Shown one piece after another: positions 34,642 through 44,091 of a DNA stretch of 64,000 bases (positions are counted from its first letter, which is position 1; every line of letters begins with the position of its first letter). The stretch covers positions 248,001 to 312,000 of the forward strand of contig JACRJM010000004.1 of assembly GCA_016219965.1 (NCBI GenBank), in the 5' to 3' direction. Position numbers and translations under genes: made by a program. Under the pieces are notes generated by a model. That model worked only from the letters and a program-made list of their open reading frames with translations, did no database searches and was not told the DNA's origin. The DNA comes from Candidatus Schekmanbacteria bacterium (lineage in GTDB: Bacteria; Schekmanbacteria; GWA2-38-11; J061).

Positions 34642-35934
34642 GTGAACTCACGCAAAATAAAGACTGAACATGCCGTCTCATTTCTATTCCTCATTATCTT
34701 ATTGTTTATTTCCAGTTATGTCTCAGCCAAAACATTTAATGTCAGTAACACAACTCAGTTTCGCAAAGCACTTGAAGATGCCGCTTTAAATGGAGAAGAT
34801 GACACACTCATTTTGGCTGCCGGAACTTATAGGACAACAGATGACGGACAGGGAACTTTTAAATTTGTTGATAATGAAATATATAGTCTCACTATCAAAG
34901 CTAAGAATGGGTTGACTGCAGATGATGTAATTATGGACGGTGATAATACAAATCGCGTGTTTTGGTATAAAAATAGCATGGAATCAACTTTAACAATACA
35001 AAGTGTGACTGTTAAAAATGGAAATAGTGATAACTCTGCTTGCGGTGGTGGCATATATGTTGAAAATAGCGTAATCATAAAAAATTTGATTTTAACAGGA
35101 AATGTTGCTGACCGTGGCTACGGCAACTCCTATGGCGGTGGAATTTACGCTAAGGGTAATGTAACCGTTACAAACTCAACTATATCTAAGAATGATGCTG
35201 TTGGTTTTCATTATGATATCTTCGACTCTGCCTATGGTGGAGGGATTTATGCTAATGGTAATGTAACCGTTACAAATTCAACTATATCTGAAAATAATGC
35301 GATCGGTGATGACTATCAATCGAAAGGTTACGGTGGGGGGATTTACGCTAAGGGTAATGTAACTGTTACAAATTCAACTATATCTGAAAATAATGCCTAC
35401 TATGTCGACGATGAAGATTACTACGGCGACGAAGTCTACTACTCCACCTATGGTGGTGGAATTTACTCAAAAGGAAATGTAATCATTACAAACTCAACTA
35501 TTTCTGGTAATAATGCTGATTACGATGACAGCTATGAACGTGGCGGTGGAATTTATGGCTATGGTATATTCATAAATAATATTTTTTCTGATAATTCATC
35601 AGATATTTATTTTAAGGGAGATAGTTTAGTACAAAACAATTATGTTGATTATGAAAAACTTAGACATGAATCATCTTATATAATTATCAAGAAGAACAAC
35701 ATCCAGCCTAATGAAGGTGACCTTAACTTCACAGATTCTGATTTCCGGTTAGGGAAAGGCTCCATTGCAATTAATAAGGGCTTAAGTCCTACCTCACAGA
35801 CATTTAAAAAATTAATCAAAGATAAATCAATATTAAAAGCATTGAAAATAGATAAGGACGGTAACAAGCGAATCATAGGCAAGGCAATTGATTTAGGTCC
35901 CTATGAGTATAATTCAAAAAAAGCTTCTAAATAA
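34642..35934 (+). CDS. Secreted parallel beta-helix protein with internal repeats
   Basis: 430 aa. The signal peptide ends near SYVSA. A right-handed beta-helix region follows, with repeated GGGIYAKGNVTVTNSTISENNA units (four closely related DNA repeats between 35120 and 35520). The end IGKAIDLGPYEY is the choice-of-anchor-Q motif common in such proteins. Probably an exported surface protein; no catalytic residues are seen. GTG start with GGAGGT 6 bases upstream. The Tyr/Asp-rich linkers between repeats (YYVDDEDYYGDEVYYS) are unusual. Confidence 0.8.
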   Translation: MNSRKIKTEHAVSFLFLIILLFISSYVSAKTFNVSNTTQFRKALEDAALNGEDDTLILAAGTYRTTDDGQGTFKFVDNEIYSLTIKAKNGLTADDVIMDGDNTNRVFWYKNSMESTLTIQSVTVKNGNSDNSACGGGIYVENSVIIKNLILTGNVADRGYGNSYGGGIYAKGNVTVTNSTISKNDAVGFHYDIFDSAYGGGIYANGNVTVTNSTISENNAIGDDYQSKGYGGGIYAKGNVTVTNSTISENNAYYVDDEDYYGDEVYYSTYGGGIYSKGNVIITNSTISGNNADYDDSYERGGGIYGYGIFINNIFSDNSSDIYFKGDSLVQNNYVDYEKLRHESSYIIIKKNNIQPNEGDLNFTDSDFRLGKGSIAINKGLSPTSQTFKKLIKDKSILKALKIDKDGNKRIIGKAIDLGPYEYNSKKASK

Positions 35935-36102
35935 TAATATCCGGAATGCAACCTTGAATGTGTAACAAATAGAGAAGCTACTTTTAAAGGGTTGTAATTT
36001 AAACAGTTTAGACCGTCTGACTTAGCATGAGTGCAATAAATAATAGAGCGTATTGAATATTCATGTAACAGGGTAAGAAAAATTGGAAAGAAAGATACGT
36101 CT

Positions 36103-37353
36103 TTGAAAATAGTATACATATTTGGAGCGGGGGCTTCAGCAAGCATTAATGAAAGGGTGCCTGTTATGGCTAATTTTTTTGAGAAGGCCATTGATTTGCT
36201 TGATGAAAGTAATAAAAGCTTTTTACTTGCTTTTGCTTTTACAGAGGAAGCAAGAGCTTTTCCCCAGAATTTCGAAGTTGAAAATCTTGGCATAAAAATG
36301 GGTGCCATAGAGAGACTAAATGAACAATTTGTGAATCCTAGGAACAATCCAGAAATGACAGAGCAGCAAAGCAGTCTCCTAAATAAAGAACTCATAGAAA
36401 TCATAAATAATTATAAGGCAGCATTTAAGAGTGACTCTAAAAGGAGAATGGCAAATCTTGAAGATGTTTTTAGCAAAGTAGAAGCATACATGGAAAAAAA
36501 GGGAAAAAACACGGCAGCTGACCAAACGCATGCTCGTCTTCAATATATGATAAACGGATTATTCTATCATTTGGATTTGGATAAGGATTTGCAGAAAAGT
36601 TTTTCTAATGCGGCGCACCATACACTCAGCGAGTTTGTTGCAAGCACTGACAATGTGGAGCATACCTTTATTTCTTTTAATTATGATCTCTGGCTTGAAA
36701 AAGCACTTTATCAAAAGAAGTTATGGTTGCCGAGAGATGGTTATGGGAGCTACAATTTTGAGTACTATTCACGACCTGAAGAGGATATTGAATGCGGTTC
36801 TGGAAATGTTAATATTGCAAATAAATTTACTGAAAAACCTCAAAAAAGCAAAGTTAACGTGCTTAAACCTCATGGTTCCTTATCTTGGCGATTTGGTAAG
36901 AATCATGAGAATGGTATTATAATTTTGGAAAATGGTGAAAATTCTATTGTTGCTTATAACAAGACTTGGAATTATCCTCCGCTTCATTTTCCAAAAAATA
37001 CAGAAATAAACTTGATCCCTCTTATTGTACCACCTGCTCCAAACAAAATCAGAAGCCATCCGCTTTTCCGGAAAACGGATAAAGATGTTTCTAATGCTTT
37101 ATTACATGCAGATGCTGTCGTTATAGTAGGTTGGAGTATGCCGCTAACAGATAGGTATCAACAGGATATTATACTAAACATATTGAGTAACAGAGAGGAG
37201 CAAATAAAAAAGTTAATTGTCTGTGATAAACGCGAATCGGGCGGAGATTTATTGTTGCCAAAATTTGAAAGTATTTTTAGAGCAAGAGAAATAAAGCCCT
37301 GGTTAGGTGGCTTTAATAGTGAATTTGTAGATTTCTTGAAAAAGGAAGTTTGA
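36103..37353 (+). CDS. SIR2-domain protein of the defence type
   Basis: 416 aa. The N-terminal SIR2-like NAD-binding loop is FGAGASAS (7-14). ISFNYD (190-195) and KPHGSLSW (255-262), the latter with His257, match the catalytic positions of SIR2-like NAD hydrolases found in anti-phage systems, and VIVGWSMPLTD lies near residue 345. No additional fused domain is obvious. It is unrelated in sequence to the CobB-type sirtuin at 24.4 kb. The start is TTG, giving MKIVYIFGAGAS, with a weak ribosome-binding site. A free-standing defence or abortive-infection role is inference. Confidence 0.8.
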   Translation: MKIVYIFGAGASASINERVPVMANFFEKAIDLLDESNKSFLLAFAFTEEARAFPQNFEVENLGIKMGAIERLNEQFVNPRNNPEMTEQQSSLLNKELIEIINNYKAAFKSDSKRRMANLEDVFSKVEAYMEKKGKNTAADQTHARLQYMINGLFYHLDLDKDLQKSFSNAAHHTLSEFVASTDNVEHTFISFNYDLWLEKALYQKKLWLPRDGYGSYNFEYYSRPEEDIECGSGNVNIANKFTEKPQKSKVNVLKPHGSLSWRFGKNHENGIIILENGENSIVAYNKTWNYPPLHFPKNTEINLIPLIVPPAPNKIRSHPLFRKTDKDVSNALLHADAVVIVGWSMPLTDRYQQDIILNILSNREEQIKKLIVCDKRESGGDLLLPKFESIFRAREIKPWLGGFNSEFVDFLKKEV

Positions 37354-37375
37354 GTATTTATCTCAGTAATGAGTG

Positions 37376-37711
37376 TTATGCTGCTTCGGGAATATCAATA
37401 TGTTCACCCTCGCGGCGAGCAATTTCTATAATAATGCTTACATCATCTTCCTGCCATTGTTTCTCGCCGCATGGAATTGGTTCAATGCGGTTGTCGATTC
37501 TTGCAGCTATCTTCCAAAGTAGTGTCACATCCTGACGATTGCGAGTGCCGTCAAACTTTGGCGAAACTACGATAAGATCAATATCACTCCATTCATCATT
37601 ATTTCCTTTTACCTGTGAACCAAAAACAACACCAAAGGAAACATTTATTCCGCTGTTTTCAACTGCCTGAAGATATTTTATGATTATTTTTACAACAGAT
37701 TCATTAACCAT
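37376..37711 (-). CDS. Minimal nucleotidyltransferase (MNT) antitoxin-type protein
   Basis: 111 aa with the nucleotidyltransferase signature GSQVKGNNDEWSDIDL: Gly31-Ser32, then Asp43 and Asp45. In MNT-HEPN modules this protein modifies and neutralises the HEPN partner. The gene overlaps the HEPN gene by 22 bases and is downstream of it. Confidence 0.87.
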   Translation of the reverse strand: MVNESVVKIIIKYLQAVENSGINVSFGVVFGSQVKGNNDEWSDIDLIVVSPKFDGTRNRQDVTLLWKIAARIDNRIEPIPCGEKQWQEDDVSIIIEIARREGEHIDIPEAA

Positions 37712-38070
37712 TGAAAAAGCTCCTCAGTTCTTTCAATATATTTATATGCTTCTTTGGTTGATGGTGGTTGTGCTAATAACTCAGGATATCTGCCCTCTAT
37801 TTGGAAGATGTTAAGTTCTGCAAAAAAATCCTGTTGATCTGAATTTAAGGAAATACCTCCCAATTCAGCTAACCGGGCAAGATTATGAATTCTTGGTGCA
37901 AGATCATTTGTCTTATTGCTGATATTGGCTTTTAAAAGTTTTTCAGTGGCAAGATGAGCAAAAAACAAACCATGACGTACTTTATTATTTTCGACAAGCT
38001 GTTTTGCAGCGGCCAAATCCTCTGCTGCGCCAGCTTTCCATAAATCGATTTGTTTTTTAATATTTACCAT
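37690..38070 (-). CDS. HEPN-domain protein paired with MNT
   Basis: 126 aa of helical HEPN fold: WKAGAAEDLAAAKQLVENNKVRHGLFFAHLATEKLLKA and IHNLARLAELGG. The C-terminal RxxxxH ribonuclease motif of active HEPN toxins is not obvious; the region has RYPELL instead. This may be the non-nuclease or a divergent type. It is co-transcribed with the MNT gene, at the right edge of the accessory island. Confidence 0.85.
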   Translation of the reverse strand: MVNIKKQIDLWKAGAAEDLAAAKQLVENNKVRHGLFFAHLATEKLLKANISNKTNDLAPRIHNLARLAELGGISLNSDQQDFFAELNIFQIEGRYPELLAQPPSTKEAYKYIERTEELFQWLMNLL

Positions 38071-38149
38071 AATTTTATTTAATTCTAAATTTACTTAGAA
38101 ATTATGCAAGATAAATATCTCAAATTCTACTTACTGATAGGATATATTT

Positions 38150-38215
38150 GCAAGCGGTGGCGGTCTGCAATGAGCGCCTGAAGGTTGAAGCGAAATGCAG
38201 GCTGTCACCGCTCGC
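38150..38215. repeat. Imperfect inverted repeat downstream of slipin
   Basis: Arms of 21 bases (GCAAGCGGTGGCGGTCTGCA at left; its near complement at 38195-38215) match at 16 of 21 positions around a 24-base loop, more GC-rich than its surroundings. It lacks the T tract of a terminator on the slipin strand. It could be a small palindromic element. Function unknown. Confidence 0.5.
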
Positions 38216-38238
38216 ATATAATAAAAATAAACCGGTTA

Positions 38239-38994
38239 TTATTTTTTCTCCAGCAGACCTTTTAAGAGATCAACCGGTATTGGCATTATTGTGGTAGTGT
38301 TGTTGTGCGATGATGAAAGCTCTACAAGGGTTTGGAGATATCTCAACTGAAGCGCGGCAGGTTGTTCCTGAATCATTCTCGCTGCATCACAGAGTTTTTC
38401 CGCTGCCTGGAATTCGCCTTCGGAGTTGATTATCTTGGCGCGTCTTTCCCTTTCCGCCTCTGCCTGCTTTGCCATTGCTCTTTGCATTTCCTGCGGAAGG
38501 TCTATGTGTTTTACTTCTACGCCGGAGACTTTGATACCCCAGCTATCGGTGCGTTTATCGAGGATCTCCTGAAGTTCATGGTTTATCTTATCGCGGTGGG
38601 ATAAAAGCTCGTCAAGCTCTGACTGGCCAAGCACACTACGTAATGTTGTCTGTGCAAGCTGTGAGGTTGCATAAAGATAATTTTCAACTTCGACAACCGC
38701 CTTGTTAGGATCCATTACCCTGAAATAAACTACGGCATTGACTTTGATGGAGACATTATCTTTCGTGATTACATCCTGCGGAGGAACATCCATTGTAACT
38801 ACACGCAGTCCTATCTTTACCATTGTGTCTATTACAGGGAAAACAAAAATAACACCCGGGCCTTTCCCGCCTATTATCCTGCCAAGCCTGAATATGACAG
38901 CCCTCTCATATTCCTTCAATACCTTGATTGCCATGAGAAAGTAGAGAATTACGATTATAAAAAATATGCCTATGCCCGGTATATTAGCCAACAT
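38239..38994 (-). CDS. Slipin (stomatin-like SPFH membrane protein)
   Basis: 251 aa. An N-terminal membrane hairpin (about residues 5-22) is followed by the SPFH/band-7 domain ([34 protein letters not shown] ... [30 protein letters not shown]) and a charged helical region ([21 protein letters not shown]). It forms oligomers at membranes. It lies 16 bases after nfeD, the classical slipin partner. Two partial copies of its 3' end exist at 27.8 and 32.2 kb. Confidence 0.95.
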   Translation of the reverse strand: MLANIPGIGIFFIIVILYFLMAIKVLKEYERAVIFRLGRIIGGKGPGVIFVFPVIDTMVKIGLRVVTMDVPPQDVITKDNVSIKVNAVVYFRVMDPNKAVVEVENYLYATSQLAQTTLRSVLGQSELDELLSHRDKINHELQEILDKRTDSWGIKVSGVEVKHIDLPQEMQRAMAKQAEAERERRAKIINSEGEFQAAEKLCDAARMIQEQPAALQLRYLQTLVELSSSHNNTTTIMPIPVDLLKGLLEKK

Positions 38995-39010
38995 AACGAC
39001 ACCTCCTGAG

Positions 39011-40312
39011 TTATGATTTTTTCCTTACTTTAAGGACCATTCTTTCACTTCCGGCACTTCCGGTAACCTCGATCTCGTCTCCTTTTTTTATTGGCTCATC
39101 ACTTTCCGCATCCCATATCTCGCCATGAACTAATATCTTGCCATGTTCCAGTATGTCAGTATCTGCTGTTCCATGTTCTCCGATAAGCCCTTCGTAGCCT
39201 GTCTTTACAGGAGCCCTGTGCGCTCTTATAACGGCACCGACCACAAAAAAGAATATCGCCGCTATGGCAAGGGCTACAGGAATTATAACACCTAATGATA
39301 TCCTGAGGAATGGATAGGGGGTGTCAATAAGCATCATAGAGCCGAGGACAAATGAGATCACGCCTCCTGTTGTAAGAAGCCCGTAGCTTGGGACATATAG
39401 TTCTATAATAAAAAGAAAAATTCCAAATATGATTAGCGCAAGCCCTGCGTAATTAATGGGAAGTGTCTGCATACCAAAGAATGCGAGGATAAGAGATATG
39501 ACCCCGGCTATTCCCGGGAATATCAGCCCCGGACTTTGAAGCTCGAAGTATATTCCCACAAGACCTACAAGAAAAAGAATGTATGCGATATTCGGGTCTG
39601 ATATTACGTTGAAGAATTTCTGCTGGAAGCTCATCTCAATACGAGTGATTGAAGCTCCGGTTGTATTTAGTATCCTTTCCTTTTCTTTGATTATAACTTT
39701 TCTGCCGTTTATCTTTTCAAGTAATTCTTTGGTGTCCTTGCATATCAGGTCAATTATGTTGTTCTTAAGAGCTTCTTCTGCGGTTATTGAAACGCTTTCC
39801 CTTACGGCCTTTTCAGCCCATTCCGCATTCCTGCCTCTCTGAGTTGCCATGCTCTTTATATAAGCTGCCATGTCATTTTCTATTTTTTTAAACATCGTGG
39901 ATTTCTCATCTTCGCCTCCCTGCATGTTTACAGGATGTGCGGCGCCGATGTGCGTTCCCGGGGTCATTGCTGCAATATGGCTTGCGATGGTTATGAATGT
40001 GCCGGCTGAGGCTGCCCTTGCACCTCCCGGCATGACATAGACAACCACAGGCACATCCGATGCGATCATGTCTTTGATTATGAGCCTTGTTGACTCTACA
40101 AGTCCACCCGGCGTATCAAGCTCTATTACAAGACATTCTGCGCTGTCATTTGATGCCTGCTTTATTGCCTGTCCGATGAAATCTGCTGCTACCGGATTTA
40201 TTATGCCGTCAATTTTTATGACATCAACAGTGCTTCCATATGTTATCTGCGGAAGCAGGGTGGTGAGAAAAAGAAATATTATAAAATAAGCTCTGTTTAT
40301 ATTTGTTTTCAT
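39011..40312 (-). CDS. NfeD-family membrane serine protease (long form)
   Basis: 433 aa. Signal peptide, then a ClpP-like protease domain with [14 protein letters not shown] and the catalytic Ser in [12 protein letters not shown], the Lys region following. Four to five membrane helices come next, and a C-terminal OB-fold ([29 protein letters not shown]). In family members this protease cleaves the C terminus of its slipin partner, encoded directly downstream here. Confidence 0.93.
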   Translation of the reverse strand: MKTNINRAYFIIFLFLTTLLPQITYGSTVDVIKIDGIINPVAADFIGQAIKQASNDSAECLVIELDTPGGLVESTRLIIKDMIASDVPVVVYVMPGGARAASAGTFITIASHIAAMTPGTHIGAAHPVNMQGGEDEKSTMFKKIENDMAAYIKSMATQRGRNAEWAEKAVRESVSITAEEALKNNIIDLICKDTKELLEKINGRKVIIKEKERILNTTGASITRIEMSFQQKFFNVISDPNIAYILFLVGLVGIYFELQSPGLIFPGIAGVISLILAFFGMQTLPINYAGLALIIFGIFLFIIELYVPSYGLLTTGGVISFVLGSMMLIDTPYPFLRISLGVIIPVALAIAAIFFFVVGAVIRAHRAPVKTGYEGLIGEHGTADTDILEHGKILVHGEIWDAESDEPIKKGDEIEVTGSAGSERMVLKVRKKS

Positions 40313-40402
40313 ATTTTATAAATTTAATATCTTTAAATATAGTAAGAGAAGAAGCAGAGATAGTCAATAATAGTAAATGATAGTCAACAGCAGGGATTAG
40401 AG

Positions 40403-41371
40403 TTAATCCTGATTTCCGATTATTTCTTTTATTCTGTAGATGGGTCTTTTTTGCGATTCAAAGTATGTCCTTGTCTGCATTTCAGCCACTATGCCAAGGC
40501 TTATTAACTGGATGCCTGTAAGCAGAAGCAGGACGCCAAGAATAAGCAAGGGGCGGTTTGCAAGCTGTATGTGGTATATAAGTTTCTGGAACGTGAGATA
40601 GGCTGAAATCACAAAACCTATGAAGAACGAAGTTAAGCCGATCCTTCCGAATATATGAAGAGGTCTTGTCTGGTAGCGCCTCAGGAAACTCACTGTGAGA
40701 AGGTCAAGGAGCACGCGCCACGTCTTCGACAGGTTATATTTACTTTTTCCATGAATGCGCGCATGGTGTTTTACAGGCATCTCTCCGATACTTGCTCCTT
40801 CAAAAGAGGCAAGGGCAGGGATGAAACGGTGAAGTTCTCCATAGAGGCAAACATCTTTTATTATTTCACGCCTGTATGCTTTCAGCGTACATCCGTAGTC
40901 ATGGAGTTTTACCCCAGTTGCAATCCCTATTATCCAGTTTGCAATGGCAGAAGGAAAGTTGCGCGTAATCGGGTTGTCCTGTCTTTTGCTTCGCCAACCG
41001 CTCACAACATCATATCCTTCATCCATTTTTTTAAGAAGCGCCGGGATGTCTTTAGGGTCGTTCTGGAGGTCGCTGTCTAAAGTTATGATTATTTTACCGG
41101 TTGCATAATCAAAGCCCGCTGCAATGGCGGCAGTCTGTCCGAAGTTTTTCCTGAATCTTATAAGCTTGTAATTAGTGCGGCTATTGCAGATCTTCTTCAG
41201 TATCTCACAGCTTCCGTCATCAGAGCCATCATCAATGAAGATGACCTCATAGTTTAGGGGAGTGTTTTTAAGGCTTGCATCAATCATGCCTGCAAGTGGC
41301 TCAATGTTATCGCTTTCATTATAGACAGGGATAACCAGAGAAAGGTCATAAGTTTTTTGCTCTGTGTTCAT
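40403..41371 (-). CDS. Family 2 glycosyltransferase, polyprenyl-phosphate type
   Basis: 322 aa. GT-A fold with LSLVIPVYNESDNI, the metal-binding DxD in ITLDSDLQNDP, and GCTLKAYRREII. Two C-terminal membrane helices follow (about residues 235-256 and 270-295). Closest in layout to DPM1/ArnC-like enzymes that put a sugar on a lipid phosphate carrier. It trails the ABC exporter genes by 71 bases and probably belongs to the same transcript. Confidence 0.88.
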   Translation of the reverse strand: MNTEQKTYDLSLVIPVYNESDNIEPLAGMIDASLKNTPLNYEVIFIDDGSDDGSCEILKKICNSRTNYKLIRFRKNFGQTAAIAAGFDYATGKIIITLDSDLQNDPKDIPALLKKMDEGYDVVSGWRSKRQDNPITRNFPSAIANWIIGIATGVKLHDYGCTLKAYRREIIKDVCLYGELHRFIPALASFEGASIGEMPVKHHARIHGKSKYNLSKTWRVLLDLLTVSFLRRYQTRPLHIFGRIGLTSFFIGFVISAYLTFQKLIYHIQLANRPLLILGVLLLLTGIQLISLGIVAEMQTRTYFESQKRPIYRIKEIIGNQD

Positions 41372-41442
41372 TAATGTTTTCTTTTAAAAGAAATTAATTG
41401 TGGAAAATAGGATATATTTGAAAGGTACAAAAAGTCCAGAAC

Positions 41443-42663
41443 TTAAAGCAGGCGTCTTTCGTCCCATCTTGAAAAAATGACGAGCCCTGCTATCAAAATA
41501 ACTGCGCCGTATGCATAAAGCCCGGCAAGATAATAAACAGAGCCGGCTATATCTTTGCCGCGCAGCATGAAGTTGTAAAAGCAGTTCATCCCCCAGGCAG
41601 GCATGGCAATATATGAAAGCTTCTGCATCCATGACGGCTCTATAAACAGAGGCCACCAGCATCCGCCGAGACCTGAAAGGGTGAGGATAACAAGTGTTCC
41701 CATGGAGCGCGCCTGCTCCCTTGTATTTGATATGCTGGAAACAAATAGCCCGATAGATGCTGCGCTGAATGAAATGCCGAGCGCAGTTATAACGATCCCT
41801 GCAAGGGAATTGCCGAGCGACATGTCAAAGGCATAGTACCCGAAGGCAAACAATATCATCATCTGGAAAAAACCGGTTGTTATCTTTGCAATAAGTTTTC
41901 CGGCAAGAAGGGAAGTTATTCCTACCGGAGCCGAAAGAAATCTTCTCAAAGTCCTGTCTTCATCACGTTCCTTAAATACGCTTTCCGAGAAGCCATAAAG
42001 CATTCCGAACATGGCGAACATGATGCTGAAGCCCGGGACATTTTGATCAAAAGATGTGAGGTTCTTTTTTATCCCTGTCAGGTTTTCCTCTTCAAGTACC
42101 AGTGAACCTGAATATTCCTTCTCCATCATGGATTTGAATTTTGATGCAGTGAGCTCTGGATTAAGAGAAAACAAAAGAGGAAGCGTTGATAATTTTATGT
42201 TTTTCATTGACTGAAGTGTCAGTGAAATTCTTGATTCGAATTCTTTTAATGCGCTTTTGACTGCGCTTATCTCGATTGCCTTGGCAGGGTCGGTGAGAAG
42301 AATGAGCTTCTGCTTTTCTCCCATGAGGCAGTTTTTTGTAAAATCTTTCGGAATTATGAGGGCGGCAGCAGCTTTATTGGTATCACGTACAAGCCTGTAT
42401 GCTTCATCTTCTGAGACCATTTCAACTGTGAATATCCCGCTTTTTCTCAGGATCTCAGGAAGCATTCCGGAAAGCTTGCGTTTATCAAGGTCAACAACAG
42501 GAAGATAGATTTTAAATCCGGAGCCGGTTTTCCCGTAAATGCCGCTTAAAGCGATTCCCGCAACTGATATTACAACTATCGGGACTGCCGTCATAAGCAG
42601 TATTGACATGCGGTCGCGCAAAAGGAGTTTGAATTCTTTCAGCATTATGAAAAAGATTTTCAT
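41443..42663 (-). CDS. ABC-2 type transporter permease
   Basis: 406 aa. One N-terminal helix (about 20-40), a large extracytoplasmic domain (to about 220), then five helices, including the ABC-2 signature region (DEDRTLRRFLSAPVGITSLLAGKLIAKI). This is the architecture of YhhJ/DrrB-like exporters. It abuts the ATPase gene (shared base 42663). Substrate unknown; the surrounding lipid-type genes suggest a lipid or acyl product. Confidence 0.9.
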   Translation of the reverse strand: MKIFFIMLKEFKLLLRDRMSILLMTAVPIVVISVAGIALSGIYGKTGSGFKIYLPVVDLDKRKLSGMLPEILRKSGIFTVEMVSEDEAYRLVRDTNKAAAALIIPKDFTKNCLMGEKQKLILLTDPAKAIEISAVKSALKEFESRISLTLQSMKNIKLSTLPLLFSLNPELTASKFKSMMEKEYSGSLVLEEENLTGIKKNLTSFDQNVPGFSIMFAMFGMLYGFSESVFKERDEDRTLRRFLSAPVGITSLLAGKLIAKITTGFFQMMILFAFGYYAFDMSLGNSLAGIVITALGISFSAASIGLFVSSISNTREQARSMGTLVILTLSGLGGCWWPLFIEPSWMQKLSYIAMPAWGMNCFYNFMLRGKDIAGSVYYLAGLYAYGAVILIAGLVIFSRWDERRLL

Positions 42664-43445
42664 TAGTCGCGAAGTTCCTTCCCCGTTACATAGAGGAATA
42701 TTTTTTCCATATCGATTCGCGTTAGTTCCAGTTTTTCTCTGAACATTTCAAAATAATCATTGATGGTGTGAACCATCAATATCTTTCCCTTGTCTATTAT
42801 GGCAATGCGGTCGCACAATGCCTCAGCTTCGCTTATATAATGGGTTGCGAGCAATATTGTCACACCGCTTGTTTTAAGCTCTTTTATCATTGCGTATATG
42901 TGCTCCCTTGACTGCGGGTCAATGCCTACTGTGGGTTCATCGAGAAGGAGGATCTTTGGAGAATTTACAAGTCCGCAGGCAAAGTTGATACGTCTCTTCA
43001 TCCCGCCTGAAAGGGTTTTTATACGGTCATCTTTTCTTGATTCTAACCCGGCAAATCTGAGCAGCCTCTGTGCGTTTTCTATGAGGCTCTTTCCACTTAC
43101 TCCGTACATACGTGAGAAGAAATAAATATTTTCATCGGGAGTGAGTTCATTATAAAGGGATATGTCCTGCGGTACTATCCCAATGAGCGATTTAATCTGC
43201 CGGGGATTTTTTAGTATATCTATTCCTGAAATATGAACCGAACCATCTGATGGTTTTATCGCGGCTGAAAGGATTGAGAGTAGAGTGGTTTTTCCGGCTC
43301 CATTCGGCCCGAGTAATCCGATTATCTCTCCGGTGTGAATATCAAGAGAAAGGGAATCAAGTGCAACTATGCTGTCATATGTTTTTTTTACAAGCTCTAT
43401 TTTTATGCTTATATCAGGAGCAGATGAACTTTGAGATGAATTCAC
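42663..43445 (-). CDS. ABC transporter ATP-binding protein
   Basis: ATPase of the exporter above: Walker A GPNGAGKTT, Q-loop VPQDIS, signature LSGGMKRRINFACGL, Walker B ILLLDEPTVGID, H-loop ATHY. I start at GTG 43445 because GAGG precedes it at suitable spacing. A longer in-frame GTG form from 43484 would overlap the hydrolase gene by 71 bases. It is of the drug or lipid-exporter subfamily (CcmA/DrrA-like). Confidence 0.9.
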   Translation of the reverse strand: MNSSQSSSAPDISIKIELVKKTYDSIVALDSLSLDIHTGEIIGLLGPNGAGKTTLLSILSAAIKPSDGSVHISGIDILKNPRQIKSLIGIVPQDISLYNELTPDENIYFFSRMYGVSGKSLIENAQRLLRFAGLESRKDDRIKTLSGGMKRRINFACGLVNSPKILLLDEPTVGIDPQSREHIYAMIKELKTSGVTILLATHYISEAEALCDRIAIIDKGKILMVHTINDYFEMFREKLELTRIDMEKIFLYVTGKELRD

Positions 43446-44091
43446 AGATTTTTTCCTCAGACCCTCTGTAAAAATGATCTTCACCGGGGATTAATTCCAA
43501 TGTGCCATTAAGCCCGAGTTTTTCCATGAGAGCTAAAGTTTCCTCTTTCGTGACACCAAGGTCATTTTCTGCAACTATAAAAAGAATTTTACCATTAAAA
43601 CCTGAAAGACAAGAATAATCATAAATGGAAACAGGAGGGGATATGAGAACGCATGAAGATACATATTCCTGCCGGCAAAGCTCTGCTGCAATCATGGTGC
43701 CAAAGGAGTAGCCGGCAATGGCTACTGATTCAGTTCCGGAGAGGCGCATGATTTCACGGGTAGTAAACTGTGAATCGGATATTATGCTGCTAAAATCTCC
43801 CCGTGCATCAAGAGCGCTCCAGTAATCGTATAATGAGATGCCTGAGACTTCCATGTCGCTCTTGCCAACTCCCCTGTAGTTAAAACGGCCTGTGAAAAAT
43901 GAATTTGAAACTAGCAATTCTGATATCGCTTTAACGACATTGTTGTCAATATCTCCGCCAAGTTTCGGATGAGGTGGAAAGATGCACGCTGATTTGGTGC
44001 ATTTGCCATTTTCCGGGTAGGAGATTATTCCATCAATATTAAGGGCAATATCAAGAGAGTCTTTTTTCAGGCTTACTCTTTCATCGAACAT
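43414..44091 (-). CDS. Alpha/beta hydrolase
   Basis: 225 aa with nucleophile elbow GYSFG, oxyanion region (HPKLGGDIDN), Asp in VAENDLGV and a terminal His in PGEDHFYRG. Resembles small serine hydrolases of the dienelactone-hydrolase or acyl-thioesterase-like group. It lies between yceI and the ABC genes in the eight-gene operon. A thioesterase function that releases an acyl group would fit the neighbours but is inference. Confidence 0.85.
   Translation of the reverse strand: MFDERVSLKKDSLDIALNIDGIISYPENGKCTKSACIFPPHPKLGGDIDNNVVKAISELLVSNSFFTGRFNYRGVGKSDMEVSGISLYDYWSALDARGDFSSIISDSQFTTREIMRLSGTESVAIAGYSFGTMIAAELCRQEYVSSCVLISPPVSIYDYSCLSGFNGKILFIVAENDLGVTKEETLALMEKLGLNGTLELIPGEDHFYRGSEEKICEFISKFICS

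Noticed and set aside
38150-38215. Palindrome considered as another attC site
   Set aside because: It lacks RYYYAAC and GTTRRRY core boxes, so only the 17.2-kb site was called attC.
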